DNA from: Kitasatospora sp. NBC_01266
GTDB taxonomy: Bacteria > Actinomycetota > Actinomycetes > Streptomycetales > Streptomycetaceae
Assembly: GCF_036242395.1 (NCBI RefSeq)
Contig: NZ_CP108458.1
Coordinates: forward strand, 6,572,001-6,636,000
DNA: 64,000 nt
Direction: 5' to 3'
The first letter of the stretch is position 1, and the number at the start of each line of letters is the position of its first letter. The position numbers and the translations under genes are program-made. Shown here piece by piece: positions 46,101 through 58,100 of the stretch. The notes under the pieces were generated by a model. That model was given only the letters and a program-made list of their open reading frames with translations, was not told the DNA's origin and did no database searches.

Positions 46101-49100
46101 GGGGTATGCCGAGCGGCAGCTGAAGGCCTTCGACGAGGCGTTCGGCGGGCCGGATGATCTGGTCGGCTCTGACCTGGCGGAGAAGCTGGGGAAGTGGGCT
46201 GCCCGCCGTGGGCAGGTCGAGGAGTCGCTGATCCGGCACATCGAGTTCGAGCCCGAGGTGACGCGGGCGCTGCGTGACGCCTCCTTCGAGTTCGACGGCT
46301 GGGTCGGCAGGCGTGGCCTGGACGGTGCCGGGATCGCCGAACTCAAGGAGGAGTACGGCGCCAACTTCTTCGAGCAGTACGCGAAGGTGTGGGGTCCGTC
46401 CGATCTGGACCCGGCCCACTGGCTGGCGCACGAGGCCGCGCACGAGAACACCTTCGGCCTCCGGGAGGAGCACCCGGCCACCGCCGAGGGTGAGCGTGCG
46501 TTGCCTCCGCTTCCTCCGTGGACCGTCCCGGGCCCCGTGCTGGAGCAGCGGGACCCGCGTGAGGCGACCTGGGAGCTGGCCCGGCGCGGCCTCGAGGAGG
46601 ACTACGCCAAGAGGCTCGCCGACCCGGTGGGGCCGGCTTCGTCCCGCACCGAGGTACCAGAGGAAGAGGCCCCGGCCCCGACTCCTGCCCCACAGGCCGA
46701 GCAGCAGGTGCGCGACGCTCGGGCCGCGGCGGTGGTCGCCGCAGTCGGGAACGCCTTCGAGACCTGGCGGCCGGAAGGTCCCGGCGGGCTCGACCCCAGG
46801 GTCGCCGCCGGGCTCGGCCTGGACGGTGGGTCGGTCGTCCTGACGCGTGAGGAGGTCCGGAAGGTCCTGGCGGAGGTCGGCAGTGACCTGCAGGGGGAGC
46901 TGGACCGTGCGGCCGACCCGGAAGGGGCGCTGGCCGACATCAGCGACCTCGCCGCTCTCCGGGGCCGGATCACGCTGAAGGCGGCCCGCGCCGTGCTCGC
47001 TGCGGGGGCAAGGGCGAAGGTCCGTCGGACTGTTGACGATCGCCAGCGATCCGGGAACTGGCTCGCCCCTGCCCGGTCGGCGGTCGACCGGGTGGCTGAG
47101 GGGTACGCCGAGCGGCAGCTGAAGGCCTTCGACGAGGCGTTCGGCGAGCCGGATGACCTGGTGGGCGAGCGCCTGGCGGAGAACCTGGGGAAGTGGGACG
47201 CAGGCCGTGGGCAGGTCGAGGAGTCGCTGATCCGGCACATCGAGTTCGAGCCCGAGGTGACGTGGGCGCTGCGTGACGCCTCCTTCGAGTTCGACGGCTG
47301 GGCCCGCGGGCGTGGCCTGGACGGTGCCGGGATCGCCGAACTCAAGGCGGAGTACCGCGACAGCTTCTTCGAGCAGTACGCGAAGGTGTGGGGTCCGTCC
47401 GATCTGGACCCGGCCCACTGGCTGGCGCACGAGGCGGCGCACGAGAACACCTTCGGCCTCCCCGAGAAGGAGCTTCCTCCCGTCCCGGAGAAGGAGCTTC
47501 CCCCCACCCCCGAGCAGCACGGTCCGACCGAACAGACCGCCCACGAACAGACCGATCAGCAGGCTGCCCACCCCGCGCACGCGGACCAGGCCGCCGTGAT
47601 CGAGGATGTGCTGAACGCCGCCCCGCCGGCGCATCAGGCCTCCTGGCCCCACGTCGGCCTGTGGATCCCGCACCCGGACATGACCCCGGGCGAGCGTGTC
47701 CGGATGGAGAAGGCGCTGGCCGGCTTCCCGAAGGACGATGACCATTTCGTCGTCGCGATGGCGGTCCGCGCCGACGGTCCCGGGCTCTCTCCCAAGGAGA
47801 TGATCGAGAAGCTGCGCGCGGAGGCGCTCCGGGAGGACGGCTGGGACGGCAAGAAGCCGATCCGCTTCGTCGCCTGCGGTCTGGCCGACGAGCTCGAAGC
47901 GGACTACGTCCGTCAGGTGGTCGACGGCTTGGCCGAGCCCGATGCGGACTCGGGCGCGCCCGCACACGCCGTTACCGCACTCGCGGCGGACGGCCCGGTC
48001 TGGTTCGTGCCCGGCAAGGACGGGGGCCCCGGCGACCTGGTGGTGGCGAAGCACTTCGGCTTCGACGAGCGCGGGAACCCGGTGGTCTCCGGTGTCGGCG
48101 ACTGGCTGGAGTTCAAATCCGACGGGCTGTTGGTCAACGTGGTCACCCCCGAACTCCCTTCGCACTATCGCGCGGTGGACGACCCGAAGGACATGCCCAG
48201 GAACCCTGACACCGGTGAGGTCCCCACCGGTGATGCGGTCCATTTCGGACCGGGCAAGCTGAAGCTCTACGGCACCGACGAATACCAGAAGTTCGCCTCG
48301 GACTTCGAGATGAAGGTCGGCGTCCACGCGTACAACCATCTGCGCGCCAAGGAGGCCGCCAGCCGCAGCCTCTCCCGGCTCTACGATCTCCTCAAGGTCG
48401 CGCACAACGACCCGACGGGCGAGGACGTCTACCGCGTCTTCCTGAGTGACGAAACCACCTCGGCTGGGCAGGTCGGCAAGGACCTCACGCTGGAGGAGTT
48501 CCACGAGCTGGTGGAGTCGGGCAACCTGCGTGAGCAGATGACCGCGTTCTACAACGCTGCCTACGGGAACGGGAAGGACCCGCACAGCCTGAAGTCGCTG
48601 CTGAACGAGATCACGGACAGCGGCAACTACGCGCGAGCCGAGGAACTCGGGATAGACCACCAGCTGCTGCGCAGCGAGGCGGAATTCCTGAACGACGCGC
48701 CGCGCACGATCCTCGGAAGCGTGCGGAACCACGAGGTTTTCGGAGACGGGCTGAAATGGTTCTTCGACAAGGACTTCTTCGCTCCCGGCACCATCGTCAA
48801 GCAGTCGGCCGACCCGGTGAAACTCGCCTGGGAGTACCACCGAAGCTCCACCAACCGGATGGGGCAGCTTGATCTCGTGCCGCTTCCGCTGCACGAGATC
48901 GCCATCAGCATGCCGCTCTCCGGTCGAGAGACCAACTTCCAGAAGGACCCGGAAGGTCTGAAGTGGAAGACGGGCAACATGCTGTACATGCTCAACCGCA
49001 GGTCCAGCTGGTACAGCAAGAATTACGAGAGGAACGGGAATCCGGATAAATCCGGTTACTCGGGCACCACCGCGCGGATGCTCAACGCGTTCCGCCTGGC

Positions 49101-52100
49101 CGACGTCCCCGACACGTCGTCGGAGGACATGATCCTCGCCCTGACGGGCTGGATGCTCCCGCTCGGTGACCACTCCCTCTTCGAAATCCTCAAGGGTGCC
49201 GAACTGCTGGACGAGCTGCCGCCGATGCCCGAGGAAGCACTGACCGACGCGGCGACCATGTACCGGCACATTCCGGGAATCCCGGAAGCCGAGATCCGCC
49301 AGCAACTGCAGACGATGCTGCCGCACGAAGCCGCCTACCTGGAGCTGCTCCCGCACGAGCGCAGCCTCGACAACTACCGCGAGCCCGAGCCGTCGGAGCT
49401 GCGGGAGATCTGGGATCGCCTCGAATCAGTGACCCCGGACCCGAGCGAGCGGAGCTGGCTCGAGCAGAACAACGCGACTGCCGAGCGACTGGTCGACAAG
49501 CTGAGCGTCGCCCACGTCGAGGCCCTCAAGATCTACGCCGGTCCGACCCACCCGCTGATCAACGTGCTGCGGCAGCACGACGGTGTGCCGCAGCAGCGGG
49601 AGGCGCTCTCGGCTGAGGTCAAGGACCTGCTGGAAGGACCGCTCGAGCAGCTCCCGCCGATTCTCGGCGAGCACGAGGCCCTCAAGCCGCTCATCGACGG
49701 CAAGGAGCCGGCGGACCGGCCCGAGCAGCAGCAGGCCGAGCTGCTGGTCAAGGCCGACGAGCTGGTCCCGCAGCTGGAAGGGGAGTTGCGGGTCCACACG
49801 GAGATGATCACCGAGGCGCTGGACCGGATGTCGGCCACCGCCGGCGGGGTCGGGCACGGGCACCAGGAGGAGGGCGGCGAGCCCCTGCTTCCGCCGCCGC
49901 CGGCTGGCTCCGACCATGGTTCGGAGTCGCTCTTTCCGCCGCCGCCTCCGGCTGGTGCGCTCGACCCGCACAGCTGGGGCGGGCGTATGAACGCGCGGGT
50001 CGCTGATGTCTTCAGCGCGCAGCACTGGGAGTTGACGCGGGAGCAGTTCCAGCGGATGCCCGTGGATTTCCAGGCGCGGTACGCGTTCCTGGGTCCGGAG
50101 ACGGCCAATCCGAGGCATGCTGTCGAGCTCGATGAGGCTCTCGCGACGATGCGGGATCTCGTCATGGAGATGCCTCCGGAGTCTGCTGAGCGGGCGATGC
50201 TGGCTTTCTACACTCAGCCGAGTGAGTCGGGGGAGGGCGAGCATGAGGACGAGCTGACCTATTACCAGGTGAACGCGGCGCTGCGTGGGCTCGCCAATGA
50301 GGTGCCCATCGAGGGTCCGCACGCCGGGGAGATCGACAGCATCATCACCGTCCTTGATGAGGGCATCAAGCAGTGTCCGGTGACGAAGGAGCTGGTGGTC
50401 AGTCGGGGTACCAGTGCTGTCGGGCTCGGGCTGGCGCCGCAGGCTCTTCAGGTGGGTGTGCGGGTCGAGGAGCCGACGTATCTGTCCACGTCGGTGGGCA
50501 CCGTGCTGCCCGGGGCTTTCGCCGGTCAGCTCGTGCAGCTGCATCTTCGTCTTCCCGAAGGTCTGAAGGCGGCCTTCGTCGAGGGCGTCTCCGACAGTCC
50601 GGACGAGCATGAGCTGCTGATCCGTAGGGGCCTGGTCTGGACACCGGAGATCATCGTTCCCCCCGCCGACCCGGCCCACCAGGGCGAGTACACGGGTGAT
50701 CTGTTCGAGGTTCCGGAGGCCATGCGGTGGACCGTCTACGGGCGCGCGGAACTCTCGCCGGAAGAGCGGGAGCTCCAGGAGCAGTACTCCGACGACGGCG
50801 ATGAGGAGATGTACTCCGATGGCGGGTACGTTTCCCCGCCGCCGCCGGCGGCGGCCACCGGGCTGTCTGCGGGCCGTTCCGATGCGCCGGTTGTTCCGTC
50901 CGTTGCGGATGGGGTGGGTGAGCGGCCGGCCGAGGTGGATGCGGTGGTCGGGCGGTTGTCGGGGATGTCGCCTGTGGAGCGGGAGTCGGTGTTCGCGCGG
51001 TTGTCGCCGCAGGGTCGGCGTTGGCTGGTGCGGGATCGGGACTTCGTGGCGGAGTTGCGCGGACTGTCGGATGAGGATTTCGTCCACGGTGCGGCGCGTC
51101 TGCTGGTGGATGTGGATCCTCGGGCGGATCGTCCGGTCTCCTCGCGGGTGGAGGCGTATGCGCAGGTCGAGCGGATGCTGCGGGATCCGGCGACGGCCGA
51201 GCGGCTGTTGGCCAGCCGGGTGCAGATCGTGGTGGTTCCGAAGGACCATTCCATGACGAGTGTGGAGGCGTTGCTGAGTCATCAGGGTCAGCGTTTCGGT
51301 GGTGAGGCTGGTGGCGGGCGGTCGCTGGACGATGTCCGTGGTTTGGGTGGTCGGATCACGGCGATCACGGAGGAGAACCTGACCGGTGAGCACACCGGTA
51401 TCGGTCTTCAGCCGCATTACCCGGACGGGTACTCGACGACGACGCATGAGTTGGCGCATGCCGTGCATCTGCACGGTGTGACCGAGGATGACCAGGCCCT
51501 GATCAAGGGGGTCTTCGAGGCGAAGGGGAAGGCGGGGGCGTCGGCGGTCTGGCCGGATGGTCCGTTGCGGGCGGCGGGCAAGGGTGAGGCGGGGCCGACG
51601 AACTACAGCTCGCGTGATGAGTTCGAGTTCTTCGCGCAGTTGACCAATGCCTATCTGGGGACCAATCACGGCAAGGACCCGTTCACGGAGGAGGTCCGCA
51701 ACAACGGGCGGGAGTGGGTCGAGGACAACGAGCCGGCGTTGCTGCCGCTGCTGGAGAGGCTCTACGGCAAGGACCCGGCCGGGTTCCATCCGGAGAAGTC
51801 CAACCCGGTCGAGGAGACCCAGCGCGAGACCGAGTCCTACGCGTACGCGCAGACCCTCTTCAACGAGCACCAGACCGAACCCGAACCCGCTACCCCTGCG
51901 GCGAGCAGGGACGACAACACCCCCCGGCCGCCGGAGCACCAGGACCCGCAGCCGGACCTCGAACCCCTGCTGCCGCCCCCGCCCAAGCTCACTCAGACTG
52001 CTCCTGCTGCCTACCTGAACCCGGACAACTGGTTCGGCATGTCGGGTCGCCAGATGGCCGAGGCTTTCGTCCTTCAGAGCGCCAAGCTGACGCATGACGA

Positions 52101-55100
52101 GTTCGCCGCGTTGCCGTACGACTTCCGGGAGCGGTACGCGGAGCTGGAGTTCTTCGGCTGGGAGCGCCACCGGGAGTCCACGCCCCCGGAGGCTGTGTTC
52201 GACAAGTTGAAGGACCTCACCGCCACGCTGCCCAAGGAGCAGCGGCAGGCGCTGTACTTCTACACGCAGGGGCAGAAGGGGCTGAGCTACCTCGAGCTCA
52301 AGGCGGCCCAGCGGCACCGCGAGCAGGACGGCTCCATCGGCGAACTGCCGGACGGCGCGCAGATCAAGTGGCTGCTCAAGAAGATCAACGATTCCATCTC
52401 GCAGTCCCACGTCCCGGCGGATCTCGTGGTTACCAGGGGAACCACGGACGTGGGTGACCGCCTGCGGCCGGAGGACCTGCAAGTGGGCACGTCCGTCAGG
52501 GAGGTCACCTACATCTCCGTGAAGGTCGGTGACGAACTGGCCGGCGCCTTCAGGGAGAAGGAGATCCGGCTGCACCTTCGCGTGCCCAAGGGCGTGCGGG
52601 CGGCGTACCTGGAGGAGGTGTCGGCCTTCCCCAAGGAGCTTGAGCTGCTGTTCCGGCGCGGACTGCGGTGGACGCCGACCAGGATCGTCCAGCCCGAGCA
52701 CCAGGGTGAGCAGTGGACCGTCTACGGCGAGGTGGATCCGCCGAGGCGTCCCGACCAGGGTGACGACTTCGACCCTGCGACCTATACGAGGCAGTTCCAC
52801 GCGGACTTGAACGAATTGTCCAATCTGGACCTGGACAACCCCTCTGACGTGGAGTCGGACACGCTCTCCGAGGCGGACCCGGACGAGGGGCACGAGCCCG
52901 AGCTGCCGCCGCCGCCCGCAGGCCCCGGCCATGGCTCCGAGCCGCTGCTGCCGCCCCCGCCGCTCTTCCGCCCGTACCCCCAGCGGCCGACTCCGCCCTC
53001 CGCCGCCGAGCACGGGGAGGAGATGGCCGCACAGGGGATCCGGCTCACCCCGCAGGTGTTCGACGCGATGCCCCCCGCATTCCAGAAGACCTACGCGAAG
53101 CGGGAGTTCTTCGGGGCGGAGGAGACCTACCAGGCACACCAGGTCACCGTGGAACACGGACTCGCGGAGATGGGGCGCGAGCTCGACACGTTCCTCTCCG
53201 CGAACGAGGACATCCATGAAGACCTGCACTTCTACACCCAGCCGGCTGCGAACCAGGACGGTGAGGTCCAGACCGAACTGAGCTACCACCAGGTCAAGGA
53301 CGCCCAGCGCGACCTCGCCGGCAACCCGAACCTCGACATCACGGACCGCGAACACGGCCCGGAGATCCAGCGCATCATCACCCACATCGACAAGGCCATC
53401 TCCCGCTCCTACGTCCGCGAGACCATGGTGGTCAGCAGGGGCACCAAGGATGTCGGGCTCGGCCTGCACCCGGAGACGCTGCGGGTGGGCACACCCGTCG
53501 AGGAGGTCACCTACATCTCCACCATGGTCGGCCGCGAGCTGCCCAACAACCTCTTCAACAACCGCCTCATCCGCCTGCACCTGAGCGTCCCCCGGTTCAA
53601 GCGAGCCGCTCGCCTCGAGGGCATCTCCGAGCTCCCCGAAGAACGCGAGCTGCTCTTCGCGAGCGGCCTGCGCTGGACACCCACCCGGATCGTCCGGCCT
53701 AGTGACTCCAGCCCCCATGAGGGAGACCCCAACGAGGTCCCCGCCACGAAGCAGTGGACCATCTACGGCACCGTAGAACTCACCCGGCCGGCCCCCGCAG
53801 TCGCGTTCGACCAGCACAACTGGCCCCCGGACGCTTCGGGGGCCCAGATCGCCGATCACTTCAGTCGGCAGAACTGGGGGTTGAGGTGGGAGCAGCTCCT
53901 GCACATGCCCGAGGACTTCCAGGCGCGGTACGAGTTCCTGCTTCCGGACACGGCAAACCCGAAGCACGCCGTCGACCTCGGTGAGGCGCTTGCGGAGATG
54001 CGGGGTCTTGCCGCGGAGCTGGAGGTAGAACCCCAGCTGGCTGCCGCGCTGCGCCTCTACACCGGAGCGGGCACGGCCGGTGAAGGGGAGAGCCAGCGGA
54101 GGCTGAGGGACCAGGTCGAGCTCGCACAGCGTGCGATCGGCGACGGCCGCCCCGTCGGCGGCCCGCATGCCGAAGCCATCAAGAACATCATCGCGAACCT
54201 CGATGAAGGCATCGACCAGTGCCCGGTGACCAAGGAACTGGTGGTCAGCACGGGCACCGAGAACGTCGGACGCGAGATACCGCCGGACCACCTCGAAGTC
54301 GGCGTTCCGGTCCAGGAGGTCACCTACCTCTCCACCACGGTGGGCACCGAACTGCACGGGGCTGCCGGTCAGCGCCTCATCCGCCTGCACCTTCGCCTTC
54401 CCGAAGGCCTGAAGGCGGCTTCCCTCGGCGAGCACCCCGACAGTCCGGGCGAGCACAAGCTGCTGGTTGGCAGCGGCCTGATCTGGACACCTACCAGGAT
54501 CGTCCGCCCGGTCGACCCGATGCCGCACACCGGTGACCCGCTGCAGGTCCCGGCGGAGAAGCAGTGGACCATCTACGGCCACGCGCACCTTCCGGAGCAG
54601 GAGGTGCACTCCGACGACGAGGCGATGCCCTCCGACGAGGAGTACACGTCGTCCGGCGATGAGTCCTTCCCGCCGCCGCCCGCCGCGCCCGAACTCCTGC
54701 TGCCCCCACCGCCCCCAGCAGCCTGGCTCAACCCGGACAACTGGCCCGGTGATGTCCCGAAGGCCCAGATCGCTGATGTCTTCAGCGCGCAGCACTGGGA
54801 GTTGACGCGGGACCAGTTCCAGCAGATGCCCGTGGCTTTCCAGGCGCGGTACGCGTTCCTGGGTCCGGAGACGGCCAATCCGAGGCATGCTGTCGAGCTC
54901 GATGAGGCTCTCGCGACGATGCGGGATCTCGTCACGGAGATGCCTCTGGATTCTGATGAGCGGGCGGTGCTGGCTTTCTACACTCAGCCGAGTGAGTCGG
55001 GGGAGGGCGAGTATGAGGACGAGCTGACCTATTACCAGGTGAACGCGGCGCTGCGTGGGCTCGCCAATGGCGTGCCCATCGAGGGTCCGCGCGCCGGGGA

Positions 55101-58100
55101 GATCGACAGCATCATCACCAAGCTTGATGACGGCATCGACCAGTGTCCGGTGACGAAGGAGCTGGTGGTCAGCCGGGGTACCAGTGCTGTCGGGCTCGGG
55201 CTGGCGCCGCAGGCTCTTCAGGTGGGTGTGCGGGTCGAGGAGCCGACGTATCTGTCCACGTCGGTGGGCACCGTGCTGCCCGGGGCTTTCGCCGGTCAGC
55301 TCGTGCAGCTGCATCTTCGTCTTCCCGAAGGTCTGAAGGCGGCCTTCGTCGAGGGCGTCTCCGACAGTCCGGACGAGCATGAGCTGCTGATCCGTAGGGG
55401 CCTGGCCTGGACACCGGAGATCATCGTTCCCCCCGCCGACCCGGCCCACCAGGGCGAGTACACGGGTGATCTGTTCGAGGTTCCGGAGGCCATGCGGTGG
55501 ACCGTCTACGGGCGCGCGGAACTCTCGCCGGAAGAGCGGGAGCTCCAGGAGGAGTACGCCCCTCCGCCGGCGGCTACCGGGCTGTCCGCGGTCCGTTCCG
55601 ATGAGCCGGCCGTCTCGCATTCCACCGCGCCCACCGGGGACTCCGGGGTGGGTGAGCGGCCGGCTGAGGTGGATGCGGTGGTCGGGCGGTTGTCGGGGAT
55701 GTCGCCGGTGGAGCGGGAGTCGGTGTTCGCGCGGTTGTCGCCGCAGGGTCGGCGTTGGCTGGTGCGGGATCGGGATTTCGTGGCGGAGTTGCGTGGACTG
55801 TCGGATGAGGATTTCGTCCACGGTGCGGCGCGTCTGCTGGTGGATGTGGATCCTCGGGCGGATCGTCCGGTCTCCTCGCGGGTGGAGGCGTATGCGCAGG
55901 TCGAGCGGATGCTGCGGGATCCGGCGACGGCCGAGCGGCTGTTGGCCAGCCGGGTGCAGATCGTGGTGGTTCCGAAGGACCATTCCATGACGAGTGTGGA
56001 GGCGTTGCTGAGTCATCAGGGTCAGCGTTTCGGTGGTGAGGCTGGTGGCGGGCGCTCGCTGGACGATGTCCGTGGTTTGGGTGGTCGGATCACGGCGATC
56101 ACGGAGGAGAACCTGACCGGTGAGCACACCGGTATCGGTCTTCAGCCGCATTACCCGGACGGGTACTCCACGACGACGCACGAGTTGGCGCATGCCGTGC
56201 ATCTGCACGGTGTGACCGAGGATGACCAGGCCCTGATCAAGGAGGTCTACGAGGCTAAGGCGAAGGCGGGGGCGTCGGCGGTCTGGCCGGATGGTCCGTT
56301 GCGGGCGGCGGGCAAGGGTGAGGCGGGGCCGACGAACTACAGCTCGCGTGATGAGTACGAGTTCTTCGCGCAGTTGACCAATGCCTATCTGGGGACCAAT
56401 CACGGAAAGGACCCGTTCACGGAGGAGGTCCGCAACAACGGGCGGGAGTGGGTCGAGGACAACGAGCCGGCGTTGCTGCCGCTGCTGGAGAGGCTCTACG
56501 GCAAGGACCCGGCCGGGTTCCATCCGGAGAAGTCCAACCCGGTCGAGGAGACCCAGCGCGAGACCGAGTCCTACGCGTACGCGCAGACCCTCTTCAACGA
56601 GCACCAGACCGAACCCGAACCCGCTACCCCTGCGGCGAGCAGTGACGACAACACCCCCCACCCGCTCGAGCACCAGGACCCGCAGCCGGACCTCGAACCC
56701 CTGCTGCCGCCCCCGTTCCTGCCCCTGCCCCTGCTCGAGCGACCCCTTGATGACTTCTCCTTGCTGGACCCGGGGAGGTGGGTCAACCAGCCGCACCTTG
56801 GTCGTGTGATGGCCGAATACTTCATCGGTGAGGGCTACAAGCTGACGGATGATCAGTTCACCCTGTTGTCGCACGACGGCCAGCAGCGTTACGCGGAGCT
56901 GGAGTTCTTCGGCTCGGAGCGCCACAGGGCGGCCAGGCCCCCGGTGGGCGTGCTCGACATGGTGAAGGACCTCACCGCTGATCTGCCTCTGGAACACCGG
57001 CAGGCGCTGCACTTCTACACGAAGCCGAAGAGCCTGACCGAGCTGAGCTATGACCAGCTCAAGGAGGCCCAGCGGTACCGGGAGCAGTCCGGCTCGATCA
57101 GCGACCTGGATGACGGCCGGAAGATCAAGTGGCTGATCAACAAGATCAACGAGTCCATCTCGCAGTCCTACGTTCCGACGGATCTCGTGGTCACCAGGGG
57201 AACCACGGACGTGGGTGACCGCCTGCGGCCGGAAGACCTGCAAGTGGGCACGCCGGTCAAGGAGATCACCTACATCTCCGCGAAGATCGGTGACCAACTG
57301 GACCCCGCCTTCGCGGACAAGCAGATCCAGTTGCACCTGCTGGTGCCCGAGGGCGTGCGAGCGGCGTACCTGGAAGAGGTCTCCGTCTTCCCCAGTGAGC
57401 GCGAGCTGCTGTTCCGGCGCGGCCTGCAGTGGACGCCGACCAGGATCATCAAGCCCGAGCACGACGGTGGCCAGTGGACCGTCTACGGCAAGGTGGATCC
57501 GCCGAGGCGTCCTGTCGAGGATGACGACTTCGACGCTGCGACGTACACGAGGCAGTTCCACGGGGGCGGGGACGACCTGTCCGATCTGGACCTGAGCGGC
57601 GTCTCTGACGTGGACTCGGACGTTCTCTCCAAGACGGGATCGGACGACGACCTCGACCACGACGACATGTTCGAGATGCTTTCGCCGCCGGCGGGTCCTG
57701 GCCGTGGTTCGGAGCCGTTGTTTCCGCCGCCGCCTCCGGCTGGTGCGCTCGATCCGTTGAGTTGGGGTGGGCGTACGGGGGCTGAGGCTGCTGATGTCTT
57801 CCATGATCAGGGTTGGGAGTTGACGTCGGAGCAGTTCGACGGGATGCCTCATGATTTCCGGGCTGCTTATGCGGAGCGGGAGTTCTTCGGGACGGAGGAG
57901 GAGTTCCAGGAGCGCCAGGTCGTGGAGGAGGCGGCACTGGCGGAGATGGGGGGTGAGCTGAACGATCTCCTGAGCGCGAATTCGGAGCTCTATGATGCCG
58001 TGCATTTCTATACGGAGCCGGCTGAGGCGGAGGATGGTGAGGAGCAGCCTTCGCTGACGTATCACCAGGTGAAGGAGGCGCAGCGGGATCTGTTCCGTCA

